Shown in pieces: positions 16,076 to 23,981 of a stretch of 64,000 nucleotides of DNA. The translations under genes were made by a program, and so were the position numbers. Each line of letters begins with the position of its first letter. Within the stretch, counting starts at the first letter, position 1. Below the pieces are notes generated by a model. That model made no database searches. It saw nothing but the letters and a program-made list of their open reading frames with translations, and had not been told where the DNA came from. The DNA comes from Planctomycetota bacterium (lineage in GTDB: Bacteria > Planctomycetota > Phycisphaerae > UBA1845): contig BOJX01000003.1 in the NCBI GenBank assembly GCA_016860685.1, positions 1 to 64,000 of the forward strand. The letters run 5' to 3'.

Positions 16076-19000
16076 GCCGGCTCCTGGGCCTGGGCCAAGA
16101 GCGCCGACAGGTCGTAGTTGACGCTGGTCGCCTTGAAGTCGGGTTCCTTCTCAAAGGGCTTGCGGACGTACCGCACGTCCGCCCGATCCTGGTCGATGAC
16201 GGCGATGGCGAGAATGAACTCGTCCGGTTTGTTCAAGGCGGTCAGGATTTCGTTCTTGGTGATGGTGACGGTCCTGGCCCCTCTCACGCGGCCTTTGACC
16301 TCGATGAAGCGAAGCAGGCCCGTGTTCGGGATGGCGGACTCGATGTCGTAGCCGAGATTCTGCTCGCTCACGTCCCGCGGGACGAAGCCGAGCCGGCGCT
16401 CGGTCTGCGCCACGGCGTCCATCGCCAATCGTTCGGAACGCTCGGTGTCAATCGCAAAGTCCGGCGGCGCCGCGGCAGACGCGGCTCCCAGCTTCCGAAG
16501 CAGCCCAACAGGCAGGATCATCGCGCCGCCGAGCACGACCGGCGGAAGCGCGGCGAGCTTGCGTTCCTGCTCGATCTCGGTAAGGCGCTTCTGCAATCGG
16601 GCCGTGAGTTCATCCGCTCGCTGCCGGGCAAGGCCGGAGTTGAGCTTGGCGTTGACCTTGCCGGCGAGTTCCTGGTCCTTGAGTTGGGCCGCGCGGTGGT
16701 CCCAGTAGTTGATCTCTTTGGTGAGCCGGTCCTGGACCGCGGCTTTCGTCTTGTCGAGCAGCTCCTCCTTGCGGCGGCGGAGTTCATCAAGGTGCTGCGG
16801 AACTATGTGGATCGCGGCGTGTTCCATCGCCCGCGTTTCGAGGTCTCCGCGAACCCAATCGGGCAGTTTCACTTGCTCCAGCGCCCTCGCCTCTTCCTCG
16901 GTCGCGGGCCGGTAGTCGAGATACGGGGCGGGACCGGCGTTCTCGGCGTGTCCGTCGGCGTCGATTTCGACGAACTGCAATCGCTTGGAGACGACGCGGC
17001 GGTTGCCGGCGCGGTCGGTGCGGGCATCCTGAATGGCGTGCTCCAGGTAGAGCAACGTCCGCGGGTGTTCTCCGTCGTCCGTGTCGTCGATCAGGATGGC
17101 GCCGCGTTTGAGCAAGTCGCGGTGCCGCTCGATCACAAGGTCGAGCGTCGCGTCCAACAGCGGATGGCCGGGACACACGAACGCGGCCAGCGGCTTGCCG
17201 GGAACGCTGATGAGGCCCTTCTCGAACGCTATGCGCTCGTAGCGAGAGAGCACGGCGTCGCCGCGGCCGATCTCGCGGTCGCGGTTGCGGATGACGGCGG
17301 GCACGTGCTTGATTTCGTAACGGTTCGCCTCGCGCTCGTGGATCGTCCCGCCGAGCAGCTTGAACGCTTCGAGGAAGAATGCGGCGATGAAGTGCGGTTG
17401 CAGGCGGCGGGCTTCGGCCCGTTCCATATCCTCGCGAATCTGGCGGACCTTCGACACGTCCATCGCGTCGTGGGTGAGCGCTCGGACTTCGACCAGCTCG
17501 CGAAGGTGCTCCCGGTCGAGGGCCTTGTCCACGACCTGAAACAGCCTTGCCCGGACCTCGGGCTGGTCGCCGTAGCGGATGGCTTCGAGCAGCAGTTGGC
17601 GAAGCGGCTTGTCCTCGAAGGTCACTTGCCCGAGCACGTCGAAGACCTGGCCGCCGAGTGCGTTTCGCTCCTCGTCCAGTTTTTCGAGAAGTCGGTAGTA
17701 GACCTCGCCCTCACGGGTGTCCTTGGCGACAAGGTTCCACAGGTGGCACACTTCGGTCTGCCCGATGCGGTGGATGCGGCCGAATCGCTGCTCCAAGCGG
17801 TTCGGGTTCCACGGCAGGTCGTAGTTGACCATCAAGTGCGCCCGCTGGAGGTTGATGCCCTCGCCCGCGGCGTCGGTGGCCACGAGGATTTCGACTTCCT
17901 TGTCCTGGGTGAACGCCTCCTGCGCGTTACGCCGGTCCTCGCGGCCGACGCCGCCGTGAATGATGACGACGGCCTCGGGCTTGCCGATGAGCGCCCCGAT
18001 CCGCTCGGCAAGATAGTTCAACGTGTCGCGATGCTCGGTGAAGATGACGAGCTTGCGCCGGTGGCCGTATGCGTCGAACATCTCGGAGTTGTTCTGCAAC
18101 AGCCGTGAGAGTTCGTCCCACTTGCGGTCGGTGCCCGATTGGCGGACGCGGAGCGCCGTCCGCTCCAAGTCCTGCAACTGGGCGATTTCGGCTCGGAGTT
18201 CCGCGATGGTGCGGGCGGCGGACGCCTGATCGACGACGTGCTCCTCGGTGTCCTCGATCTCCTTGTCGGGAGCGTCGTCAAGGTCGTCGATGTCGTCGGC
18301 CGTCAACGCAGGCAAGCCGGCGGTCATGTCGATGCCGACTTCTGCGCCACGCTTGAGCAACTGCTCCTCGCGGAGCCGCTTTTCCAGGCGTTCGCGACGG
18401 CGGCGCAGCGATTGGTAAATGGCTTCCGGGGATGACGCCAGTCGGCGTTGCAGGATGGTCAGGGCGAATCCGACCGTTCCCTTGCGGCCCTCGTTTTCCA
18501 GCGCCTCGGCGCGGTTGAACTCTTCGCGGACGTAGTCGGTGACCTGCTTGTACAGGTCCGCCTCGGCGTCGGAAAGCGCATAGTTGACCGTGTAGGCGCG
18601 GCGCTCGGGAAAGAGCGGCGTGCCGTCGAACTTGAGCAACTGCTCCTTGACCAAGCGGCGCATCATGTCCGTCGCGTCGGTGACGTGAACGCCGTCGCGG
18701 AATTTGCCCTCAAAGCGGTCGCCGTCGAGGAGCGCCATGAAAAGTTGGAAGTCCGCCTCCTTGCCGTTGTGCGGCGTGGCGGTCAGCAACAGGAAGTGGC
18801 GCGTCAACGTCGAAAGCGATTGTCCGAGCCTGTAGCGTTTCGTGTATTTGACTTCGTTGCCGAAGTACGTGGCGCTGAGCTTGTGCGCCTCGTCGCAGAC
18901 GATCAGATCCCAGTCGGTCTGATTGAGCTTCGCCTGGGTGTCTTCGTCGCGGCTCAGTTTGTCCAGCCGGCAGATTGCCAGCGGCGTCTCGCTGAACCAG

Positions 19001-19581
19001 TTGCCGGTGCGCGCGGATTCGAGCGCGTCGTTCGTCATGATGTCGAAAGGCAGGTGGAACCGACGGTCGAGTTCGTCCTGCCATTGCTCGACAAGGTTGC
19101 CGGGGCAGACGATGAGGCAGCGTTGCAGGTCGCCGCGTGCGATCAGTTCCTTGATGAACAGTCCGGTCATGATCGTCTTGCCGGCGCCGGGGTCGTCGGC
19201 CAGCAGGAACCGGAGCGGCTGCCGGGAGAGCATCTCGCTGTAGACCCCCGTAATCTGGTGCGGGAGCGGCTCCACAAGCGACGTATGAACGGCCAGCAAC
19301 GGGTCGAAGAGGTATGCGAGCCGGATGCGGTTCGCCTCGGACAGAAGCCGGAACAGGGCGGCATCGCCGTCGAAGCTCCACGGGCGTCCGGCTTCGACGA
19401 TCTCCAGCGTCGGTTCACGGTCGCGGTAGAGCAATTCGTTGCCGAGTTTGCCGGCGGCGTCTTTGTACGTGACCTCGATTGCGACGCTGCCGATCCAGCG
19501 CACGTCGCTGATGGTGACGAGCGAGTCCGGGAGGATGCCTCGCACGGCCGTTCCGCGTGTGATGGTTTCGAGGGTCGCCAT
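16072..19581 (-). CDS. SNF2-like helicase with C-terminal DUF3883 domain
   Basis: 1169 aa. Helicase motifs in order: Walker A DDPGAGKT (129-136), DEAH (230-233), LLLTATPHNG, and in the second lobe VATDAAGEGINLQ and QRFGRIHRIGQ. The C-terminal about 110 residues match DUF3883 with 'GYDIES...RFIEVKGR', whose D...E-x-K pattern suggests a nuclease-like fold. This resembles helicases of DISARM-related phage-defence loci (DrmD type). It begins 4 bp after the HTH regulator and overlaps the next gene, so it is the first enzyme of the operon. Confidence 0.85.
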   Translation of the reverse strand: MATLETITRGTAVRGILPDSLVTISDVRWIGSVAIEVTYKDAAGKLGNELLYRDREPTLEIVEAGRPWSFDGDAALFRLLSEANRIRLAYLFDPLLAVHTSLVEPLPHQITGVYSEMLSRQPLRFLLADDPGAGKTIMTGLFIKELIARGDLQRCLIVCPGNLVEQWQDELDRRFHLPFDIMTNDALESARTGNWFSETPLAICRLDKLSRDEDTQAKLNQTDWDLIVCDEAHKLSATYFGNEVKYTKRYRLGQSLSTLTRHFLLLTATPHNGKEADFQLFMALLDGDRFEGKFRDGVHVTDATDMMRRLVKEQLLKFDGTPLFPERRAYTVNYALSDAEADLYKQVTDYVREEFNRAEALENEGRKGTVGFALTILQRRLASSPEAIYQSLRRRRERLEKRLREEQLLKRGAEVGIDMTAGLPALTADDIDDLDDAPDKEIEDTEEHVVDQASAARTIAELRAEIAQLQDLERTALRVRQSGTDRKWDELSRLLQNNSEMFDAYGHRRKLVIFTEHRDTLNYLAERIGALIGKPEAVVIIHGGVGREDRRNAQEAFTQDKEVEILVATDAAGEGINLQRAHLMVNYDLPWNPNRLEQRFGRIHRIGQTEVCHLWNLVAKDTREGEVYYRLLEKLDEERNALGGQVFDVLGQVTFEDKPLRQLLLEAIRYGDQPEVRARLFQVVDKALDREHLRELVEVRALTHDAMDVSKVRQIREDMERAEARRLQPHFIAAFFLEAFKLLGGTIHEREANRYEIKHVPAVIRNRDREIGRGDAVLSRYERIAFEKGLISVPGKPLAAFVCPGHPLLDATLDLVIERHRDLLKRGAILIDDTDDGEHPRTLLYLEHAIQDARTDRAGNRRVVSKRLQFVEIDADGHAENAGPAPYLDYRPATEEEARALEQVKLPDWVRGDLETRAMEHAAIHIVPQHLDELRRRKEELLDKTKAAVQDRLTKEINYWDHRAAQLKDQELAGKVNAKLNSGLARQRADELTARLQKRLTEIEQERKLAALPPVVLGGAMILPVGLLRKLGAASAAAPPDFAIDTERSERLAMDAVAQTERRLGFVPRDVSEQNLGYDIESAIPNTGLLRFIEVKGRVRGARTVTITKNEILTALNKPDEFILAIAVIDQDRADVRYVRKPFEKEPDFKATSVNYDLSALLAQAQEPA

Positions 19582-19585
19582 CGGA

Positions 19586-19867
19586 TCAGCGGCCCTCCCT
19601 GGAAGTCGATTTCTCGGTCGGACTGCGGGTACGTCGTCCTCGGCGGTTGTTCCCGCCGGATTCGAGGACGTATCGCCAGCCGTCGTCGCGCCGCTCGGCT
19701 CTGATATCGTGCCCGCGCTGCCGTAAGGCCGTCACGTCGCGCGACACGGTCGGGATGGATACCCCAAGTTTTTCGGCGATTCTCGGCGTGGAGTAGGTTC
19801 CCTTGCGGATCATGCCGAGCACGGTCTCCAGTCTTCGCTCGATGTCGAGGGATCGTTGGTAAAGCAT
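19586..19867 (-). CDS. HTH regulator heading the helicase/methylase operon
   Basis: 93 aa. Residues about 8-65 are a winged helix of the HTH_11/DeoR type (ERRLETVLGMIRKGTYSTPRIAEKLGVSIPTVSRDVTALRQRG). The tail is basic and lacks the WYL sensor domain that often follows such helices, so this is a short version. A canonical promoter with a palindrome in its spacer lies directly upstream, and an AGGAGGC ribosome-binding site precedes the ATG. The simplest role is autorepression of the six-gene defence operon. Confidence 0.75.
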   Translation of the reverse strand: MLYQRSLDIERRLETVLGMIRKGTYSTPRIAEKLGVSIPTVSRDVTALRQRGHDIRAERRDDGWRYVLESGGNNRRGRRTRSPTEKSTSREGR

Positions 19868-19894
19868 CCGCGGGGCCTCCTGACCGCCGCTACC

Positions 19895-19923
19895 TGTCTA
19901 TCGGAGCATGATAGACATGTCAA
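19895..19923 (-). promoter_or_regulatory. Promoter and operator of the helicase/methylase operon
   Basis: On the minus strand TTGACA (19,923-19,918), exactly 17 bp, then TAGACA (19,900-19,895). The inverted repeat TGTCTATC / GATAGACA with a 7-bp centre occupies the spacer and -10 (19,895-19,902 and 19,910-19,917). A protein bound there would block RNA polymerase; the HTH gene immediately downstream is the likely one. Confidence 0.75.
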
Positions 19924-19940
19924 CCCGTGCCTGCGTACCC

Positions 19941-20011
19941 TGCTCGGAGGGGGGTAGAGGGTGAGGCTTGGAGCGGGAGAGGGGCCGCGTCTCCCGCTCC
20001 ATCAACGTGGT
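19941..20011 (+). repeat. Dispersed hairpin repeat, copy 3
   Basis: Third copy of the element found at 2363-2432 and 3385-3454, with one extra G and one change near the end. The stem GGAGCGGGAGA / TCTCCCGCTCC is perfect. It sits just upstream of the defence operon promoter, at the right edge of the island. Confidence 0.85.
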
Positions 20012-20152
20012 CGGCTTGCGCCGGACTCGCCGCGTTCAACTTCGGACGCGGTGCTGTCAAGTTTTCTTGCCCGAAAACTTGACATCGGTCGCAGCGATTC
20101 GACGATGCTCGCCTCGCCCCCGCTCCGTCTCGCGCGCCGCCGCTTCCAACAG

Positions 20153-20184
20153 AAAAGCACCCCGGCGGTCGGCCGCCGGGGTGC
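20153..20184 (-). terminator. Intrinsic terminator of the ArdC-like gene
   Basis: Reading leftward from the ArdC stop: a 12-bp stem GCACCCCGGCGG / CCGCCGGGGTGC with a 4-nt loop, followed by TTTTCTGTT. This is a textbook rho-independent terminator on the minus strand. Confidence 0.9.
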
Positions 20185-20193
20185 GGTGAAGAG

Positions 20194-21012
20194 TCAGGCG
20201 GCGTGCGCCTGCTCGTCGGGGGCGTCGTGAAGCGCCGCGATGATCTCGGCGGCGACGTGCTGGATGCGGTCCAGCGACTCGGCCAGCGTCTCGGTCTTGC
20301 CGTCATACAGCTGGATGTAGTCGCTGGCGGCGGCACCGGTCTCCAGCCCGATCGCGTTGCTGACGACGAACGCGACGGCCTCGGCTTCGGTTTCGCGGAC
20401 GGTCTTGCTCGCCGGGCGGTTCTCGCCGCGATGCAGAAGCTCGTGGGCGAGTTCATGCACGGTCACGGAGAACTCGTGCGCGGGGACCAGCCCGGCCCGG
20501 ATGCTGATGCGTCCGCCGCGGGACACGCCGTCGGCGCCGATGGGCACGTCGGCGTTGTCGAGCGTGATGCCGCGTTCGGCGATGACCTGGCGCAGGCGGT
20601 CGATGTGGCGGCCGGGATCGCCGTTGACGCGGTGCGGTTCGGGGAGCGGCTGACCGTCCGTCTGCGATACGTCGAAGACATACACGCCGCGGAATCGCAG
20701 CATGGGCTTCTGCGGCTCGCCGTCCTTCGCCTGCTCGTCCTGCACGCGCAGCACCATCGGCGCGATGATGACGATGCCCTTCTCGCCCTTCTTCACGAAT
20801 CGGCCCATCTGCTTCCAGGTGCTGAAGCCGGCGACGTGGGTCGCGTCGGGCATCTGCGACAGGATCAGCATGACGTTTCCGAAGCTGTACCGGTGGAACC
20901 GGGCCAGCATGGCGAGATAGCGGGTGAGTTCTTCGCTGCGGCCGTTCTTGAGCGCGTCGGCGAGTTGTTCGAGGGCTTGGTCGGCGATCTTCTTGGCTTG
21001 TTCGGCTTTCAT
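20194..21012 (-). CDS. ardC: ArdC-like anti-restriction protein
   Basis: 272 aa. Residues 5-115 match the ArdC N-terminal ssDNA-binding domain (LARFHRYSFGNVMLILSQMP, STWKQMGRFVKKGEKGI). A metallopeptidase-like site HELAH lies at 186-190 with a downstream acidic helix (ETEAEAVAFVVSNAIGLE), giving the usual HExxH...E zinc ligands. ArdC proteins protect incoming plasmid DNA from host restriction. The start at 21,012 has AAGGAG 6 nt upstream; a terminator follows the stop. It is monocistronic. Confidence 0.85.
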   Translation of the reverse strand: MKAEQAKKIADQALEQLADALKNGRSEELTRYLAMLARFHRYSFGNVMLILSQMPDATHVAGFSTWKQMGRFVKKGEKGIVIIAPMVLRVQDEQAKDGEPQKPMLRFRGVYVFDVSQTDGQPLPEPHRVNGDPGRHIDRLRQVIAERGITLDNADVPIGADGVSRGGRISIRAGLVPAHEFSVTVHELAHELLHRGENRPASKTVRETEAEAVAFVVSNAIGLETGAAASDYIQLYDGKTETLAESLDRIQHVAAEIIAALHDAPDEQAHAA

Positions 21013-21542
21013 GTTTTGCTCCTTGTCGGGACCCGCGACGTGCGGTCCCTTCGCCGAGACAGGGACCCCGGCGGGGGTGACAAAGGAGCGAGCGGCGCGC
21101 AGGCCGGCAGCACGCCGGAGAGTCCCGCGAAGCGGAGCAGGACGAATGACGGACCGGACCCGGAGGGCGCCCTTCTTGGCGGGTCCGGCGTGAGGCGTGC
21201 ATGACTCGGAGGCGGGAAGCGAAGCGGTGACGGCCGGAGCGGCGCGATTGAAAGCCGTTAGACAAGCCAAACGCCGACGGGCCGGATGAGCCGACCGGAT
21301 ACGACAGCGAAGGCATCAACCCGTGCCGGTTGCCGACACGTGACTACAGCGGAGGGAATGGTGCCGGTCCGCTCGCTCGACGCGGGTCGTCGGCTGACAC
21401 CGGGTGCGGTCGCGCTAGCGGATTGGCGGCGTGGGCATCGAGAGCGCCATGCGGCAATCTGGGAAAGGCGAAGGCGGCGGTAGGGACGGGCGCAGCGAAT
21501 CCCGGCGGCACAGGACCGACGGAAAAGCCGCCTTCGGGCCGC
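21013..21542. other. Non-coding stretch between ArdC and the XRE gene
   Basis: About 530 bp, GC-rich, with no open frame having a convincing start or composition. Short stems such as GGGACC...GGTCCC lie near the ArdC start. It could hold a long ArdC leader and promoter; I cannot point to a clear promoter. Confidence 0.4.
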
Positions 21543-21758
21543 TTATCGGTCGGTGTGGGCCTCGACGCGGGCGATCAGGGCGGACGGTCGGACCTTCAGC
21601 ACCTTGCAGAGCTTGAACAGCATCTGGACGGTCGGCGACTTCTGGTTCAGCTCCAGCAGGCTCACGTAGTTGCGCGAGACGCCGGCCTTGGCCGCAAGGG
21701 TTTCCTGCGTCAGTTTCGCCCGGAGCCGTTCTTCGCGGAGTTCATTGCCAAGCACCAA
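21543..21758 (-). CDS. XRE-family HTH protein, 71 aa
   Basis: A single Cro/C1-type helix-turn-helix fills the protein (LREERLRAKLTQETLAAKAGVSRNYVSLLELNQKSPTVQMLFKLCKVL). Only TTG (21,758) or GTG (21,755) starts are available, so the exact N-terminus is uncertain. A perfect 14-bp palindrome lies 34 bp upstream, between this gene and the divergent PEP-CTERM gene, and is a plausible binding site. Confidence 0.75.
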   Translation of the reverse strand: MVLGNELREERLRAKLTQETLAAKAGVSRNYVSLLELNQKSPTVQMLFKLCKVLKVRPSALIARVEAHTDR

Positions 21759-21791
21759 AAGAAGGCTAAAGGCTGGTATTGGCCGGGTCTG

Positions 21792-21805
21792 CCAACTATA
21801 GTTGG
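21792..21805. promoter_or_regulatory. Perfect palindrome CCAACTATAGTTGG
   Basis: A 14-bp perfect dyad centred between the divergent XRE gene (starting at 21,758) and the PEP-CTERM gene (starting at 21,858). Its centre contains TATAGT, a possible -10 box. It is likely an operator for the small XRE protein. Confidence 0.5.
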
Positions 21806-21857
21806 AATACGGCAGGGGCGTCCCGGCCGAATGGCTCCATTCCCTGGAGGACCGCTC

Positions 21858-22469
21858 ATGCGCAAGTCGTGTTTTGTCGTAAGTGTTCTGGCCCTCGCCC
21901 TCTGCCCCGCCGCTTCTCGTGCCGACATCGTGCAGAACGGCAGCTTCGAGTTCTTCGGCGGCAGCGGCAACAGCAACATCGGCATGGGCATCGCGCCCTG
22001 GGTCATCGGCGGCGGCGGCATCGACATCTGCGAGCCGAGCGCGCCCAACTACTGGCAGGCCGCCGACGGCCTCGTGTCGTTATCGCTCAACTGGTCCTCG
22101 CCGGGGTCGGTGTCGCAGACGCTCACGACCACGGCCGGACAGGCGTACGAAGTCCGGTTCTGGATGGCCGCTGAAATCTACGGCGGGCCGGCGCTCCGCA
22201 CGATGGACGTGGCGTGGAACGGCTCGGTGGTCGGCTCGCCGTCCTTTCTCTACACGGGGCAGGGTCCGAACAACATGGGCTGGACGGAGTTCGCCTACGT
22301 CATCCAGGGCACGGGCCTCGACACGCTCTCGTTTGTGAGCACCACCTCTGCCAACTATGGCCCGGCACTCGACAACGTGTCCGTGAACCCGGTCCCCGAG
22401 CCGGCGGCGCTCGCGATGTTCTCGCTCCTGGGCGTGTCGTTGCTGCGTCGGCGGAGGAACGGTGCCTGA
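21858..22469 (+). CDS. Secreted DUF642/choice-of-anchor-like protein with PEP-CTERM tail
   Basis: 203 aa. A signal peptide (MRKSCFVVSVLALALCPAASRA) is followed by a jelly-roll region beginning DIVQNGSFEFFGG, as in DUF642/choice-of-anchor C proteins. The C-terminus has VPEPAALAMF, a hydrophobic helix and RRRRN, the PEP-CTERM sorting signal read by exosortases. The product should be surface-anchored or exported and bind carbohydrate. GGAGG precedes the ATG. Such tails are common in planctomycetes and other exopolysaccharide producers. Confidence 0.85.
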   Translation: MRKSCFVVSVLALALCPAASRADIVQNGSFEFFGGSGNSNIGMGIAPWVIGGGGIDICEPSAPNYWQAADGLVSLSLNWSSPGSVSQTLTTTAGQAYEVRFWMAAEIYGGPALRTMDVAWNGSVVGSPSFLYTGQGPNNMGWTEFAYVIQGTGLDTLSFVSTTSANYGPALDNVSVNPVPEPAALAMFSLLGVSLLRRRRNGA

Positions 22470-22526
22470 TCCGCATTGCGTTTCGTGGTCCCATCCAAGT
22501 GATCAGGAGTGTAAGGAGTTGAACAA

Positions 22527-23930
22527 GTGTTCCGATTGTGCGCATTGTCAGCAGTTGCTCTGGTGTTGGTAGCCGCGCATCTGGCGAAGGCGCAGGAAAG
22601 CGCGCCTCCGCCCATTCTGCGCATGACGTTCGGACCGGCGCCGGGAGCGCTGCCACCGCCTGTGATCGACCTCGTGTTTTCCGCGGACGGTAAGTCCGTC
22701 GCCGCTGTAGGGGCTACGGCGGCGTGGGTTTTGGAACTGAACACGGGGCGCTGTTCCCTGTCGTCCGTGCAATCGGGTTTCCGGGGACCTCAATCGCCAA
22801 CGGGCCATCTTTCCAAGAGCGGCTCGCTGTTCGTGACCAGGATTGATGTGCAGGATGCGCCGAAGCTGTACGACGCCAACGGCGCGAAGCTGTTGTGCGA
22901 AATGAGATTTCCGACTCATGCCGCGTTGTGGCCCCGCGCCAAGAGTCCACCATCGGGAATCGAGGGCAACTACCCGCCTCATCTTTACAAAGATGGTAAG
23001 CCTCCTACGCAATACGTTGCCGGCTCCCCGTTCATGGACATCTCGCCCGACGGAACCATCGCGGCGCTGTCCTATGACCCGCATCGCCACGACAAGGACG
23101 GTGAATCCGCGGCGAAGGATGTCCTGACGAAACCAGTCAGACCGGTGTCGCTGAGCGAGGTCGCTCTGTTTCGTCCCGGTACAGGTGAGATCGTCCGGCG
23201 GCTCACCGCCCCGAGCGAGGCGCAGCCGGAAGCGGTCGCCGCGTTCCCGCGCGAGCCGAAATGCTTCCTGATTGATTTTGTGGCGTTCTCGCCGACAGGC
23301 AATCGTCTCGCCGCTCGCGTACCGACCGGCGCGATCATCATCTGGAACGTCGCCGCTGGGAGCGTTGAGCAGGTGCTGCATGGCAGGCCCTTCGACCAAA
23401 CGATTGAGCTGACGGATGGTGAACGTGCCCGGCGCGTACTGACGTGGCTCGGCGACGACACGCTGATCACGTTGGCGCCGGTGGATGCGCACGCCTCGGC
23501 GAATGCGCGCCGGTATGTCCGCTGGGATGTCAACAAAGGCGTCAGCGACGAGGTCGCGTGGGAAGCGGCGGCGCGGCGTGGCAGCGGAGCCGACAAGGAT
23601 GATGACGGGGGTCTGCGAGCGCGCGCTGTGCGCGCCAAGGTTGGCGTGGCGGAATTCTCACCCGATGGCCGGTGGGCGGTTTGCATCCGAACCGGTCCGA
23701 AGAAGGGCAAGGCACGCACGGGTTATACGCTGGAGGTCGCCGATGTCGCCGCACGCCGAGCCGTCGGCGCGCTGGCGTGCTCGCCGGATGACGAGCCGGT
23801 CGCGATCCGTTTCTCGGCGAGTTCGGATTCCTTGGCGATCGCGACGCGACATGGGGCGCTGTATGTCGTGCCGGTCACCCGGCTCGTCGAGATGGCGCAC
23901 GACGGGAGACTGCTGGCGGCCCGTGAGTGA
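22527..23930 (+). CDS. Secreted WD40-like beta-propeller protein A
   Basis: 467 aa starting at GTG with AAGGAG upstream. The N-terminus is a signal peptide (MFRLCALSAVALVLVAAHLAKAQ). Recurrent 'FSxDGRxxA' and 'WN..' segments (VFSADGKSVAAVG, DISPDGTIAALS, AFSPTGNRLAARV, EFSPDGRWAVCI) mark degenerate WD40/propeller blades. Role unknown; likely a periplasmic or surface protein-interaction scaffold. It is followed 51 bp later by a paralogue at 23,982. Confidence 0.75.
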   Translation: MFRLCALSAVALVLVAAHLAKAQESAPPPILRMTFGPAPGALPPPVIDLVFSADGKSVAAVGATAAWVLELNTGRCSLSSVQSGFRGPQSPTGHLSKSGSLFVTRIDVQDAPKLYDANGAKLLCEMRFPTHAALWPRAKSPPSGIEGNYPPHLYKDGKPPTQYVAGSPFMDISPDGTIAALSYDPHRHDKDGESAAKDVLTKPVRPVSLSEVALFRPGTGEIVRRLTAPSEAQPEAVAAFPREPKCFLIDFVAFSPTGNRLAARVPTGAIIIWNVAAGSVEQVLHGRPFDQTIELTDGERARRVLTWLGDDTLITLAPVDAHASANARRYVRWDVNKGVSDEVAWEAAARRGSGADKDDDGGLRARAVRAKVGVAEFSPDGRWAVCIRTGPKKGKARTGYTLEVADVAARRAVGALACSPDDEPVAIRFSASSDSLAIATRHGALYVVPVTRLVEMAHDGRLLAARE

Positions 23931-23981
23931 AAGCGGAGGAACGGCGATGCCGTGTGGCGACATAAGCACTGAGGAGCTGAT

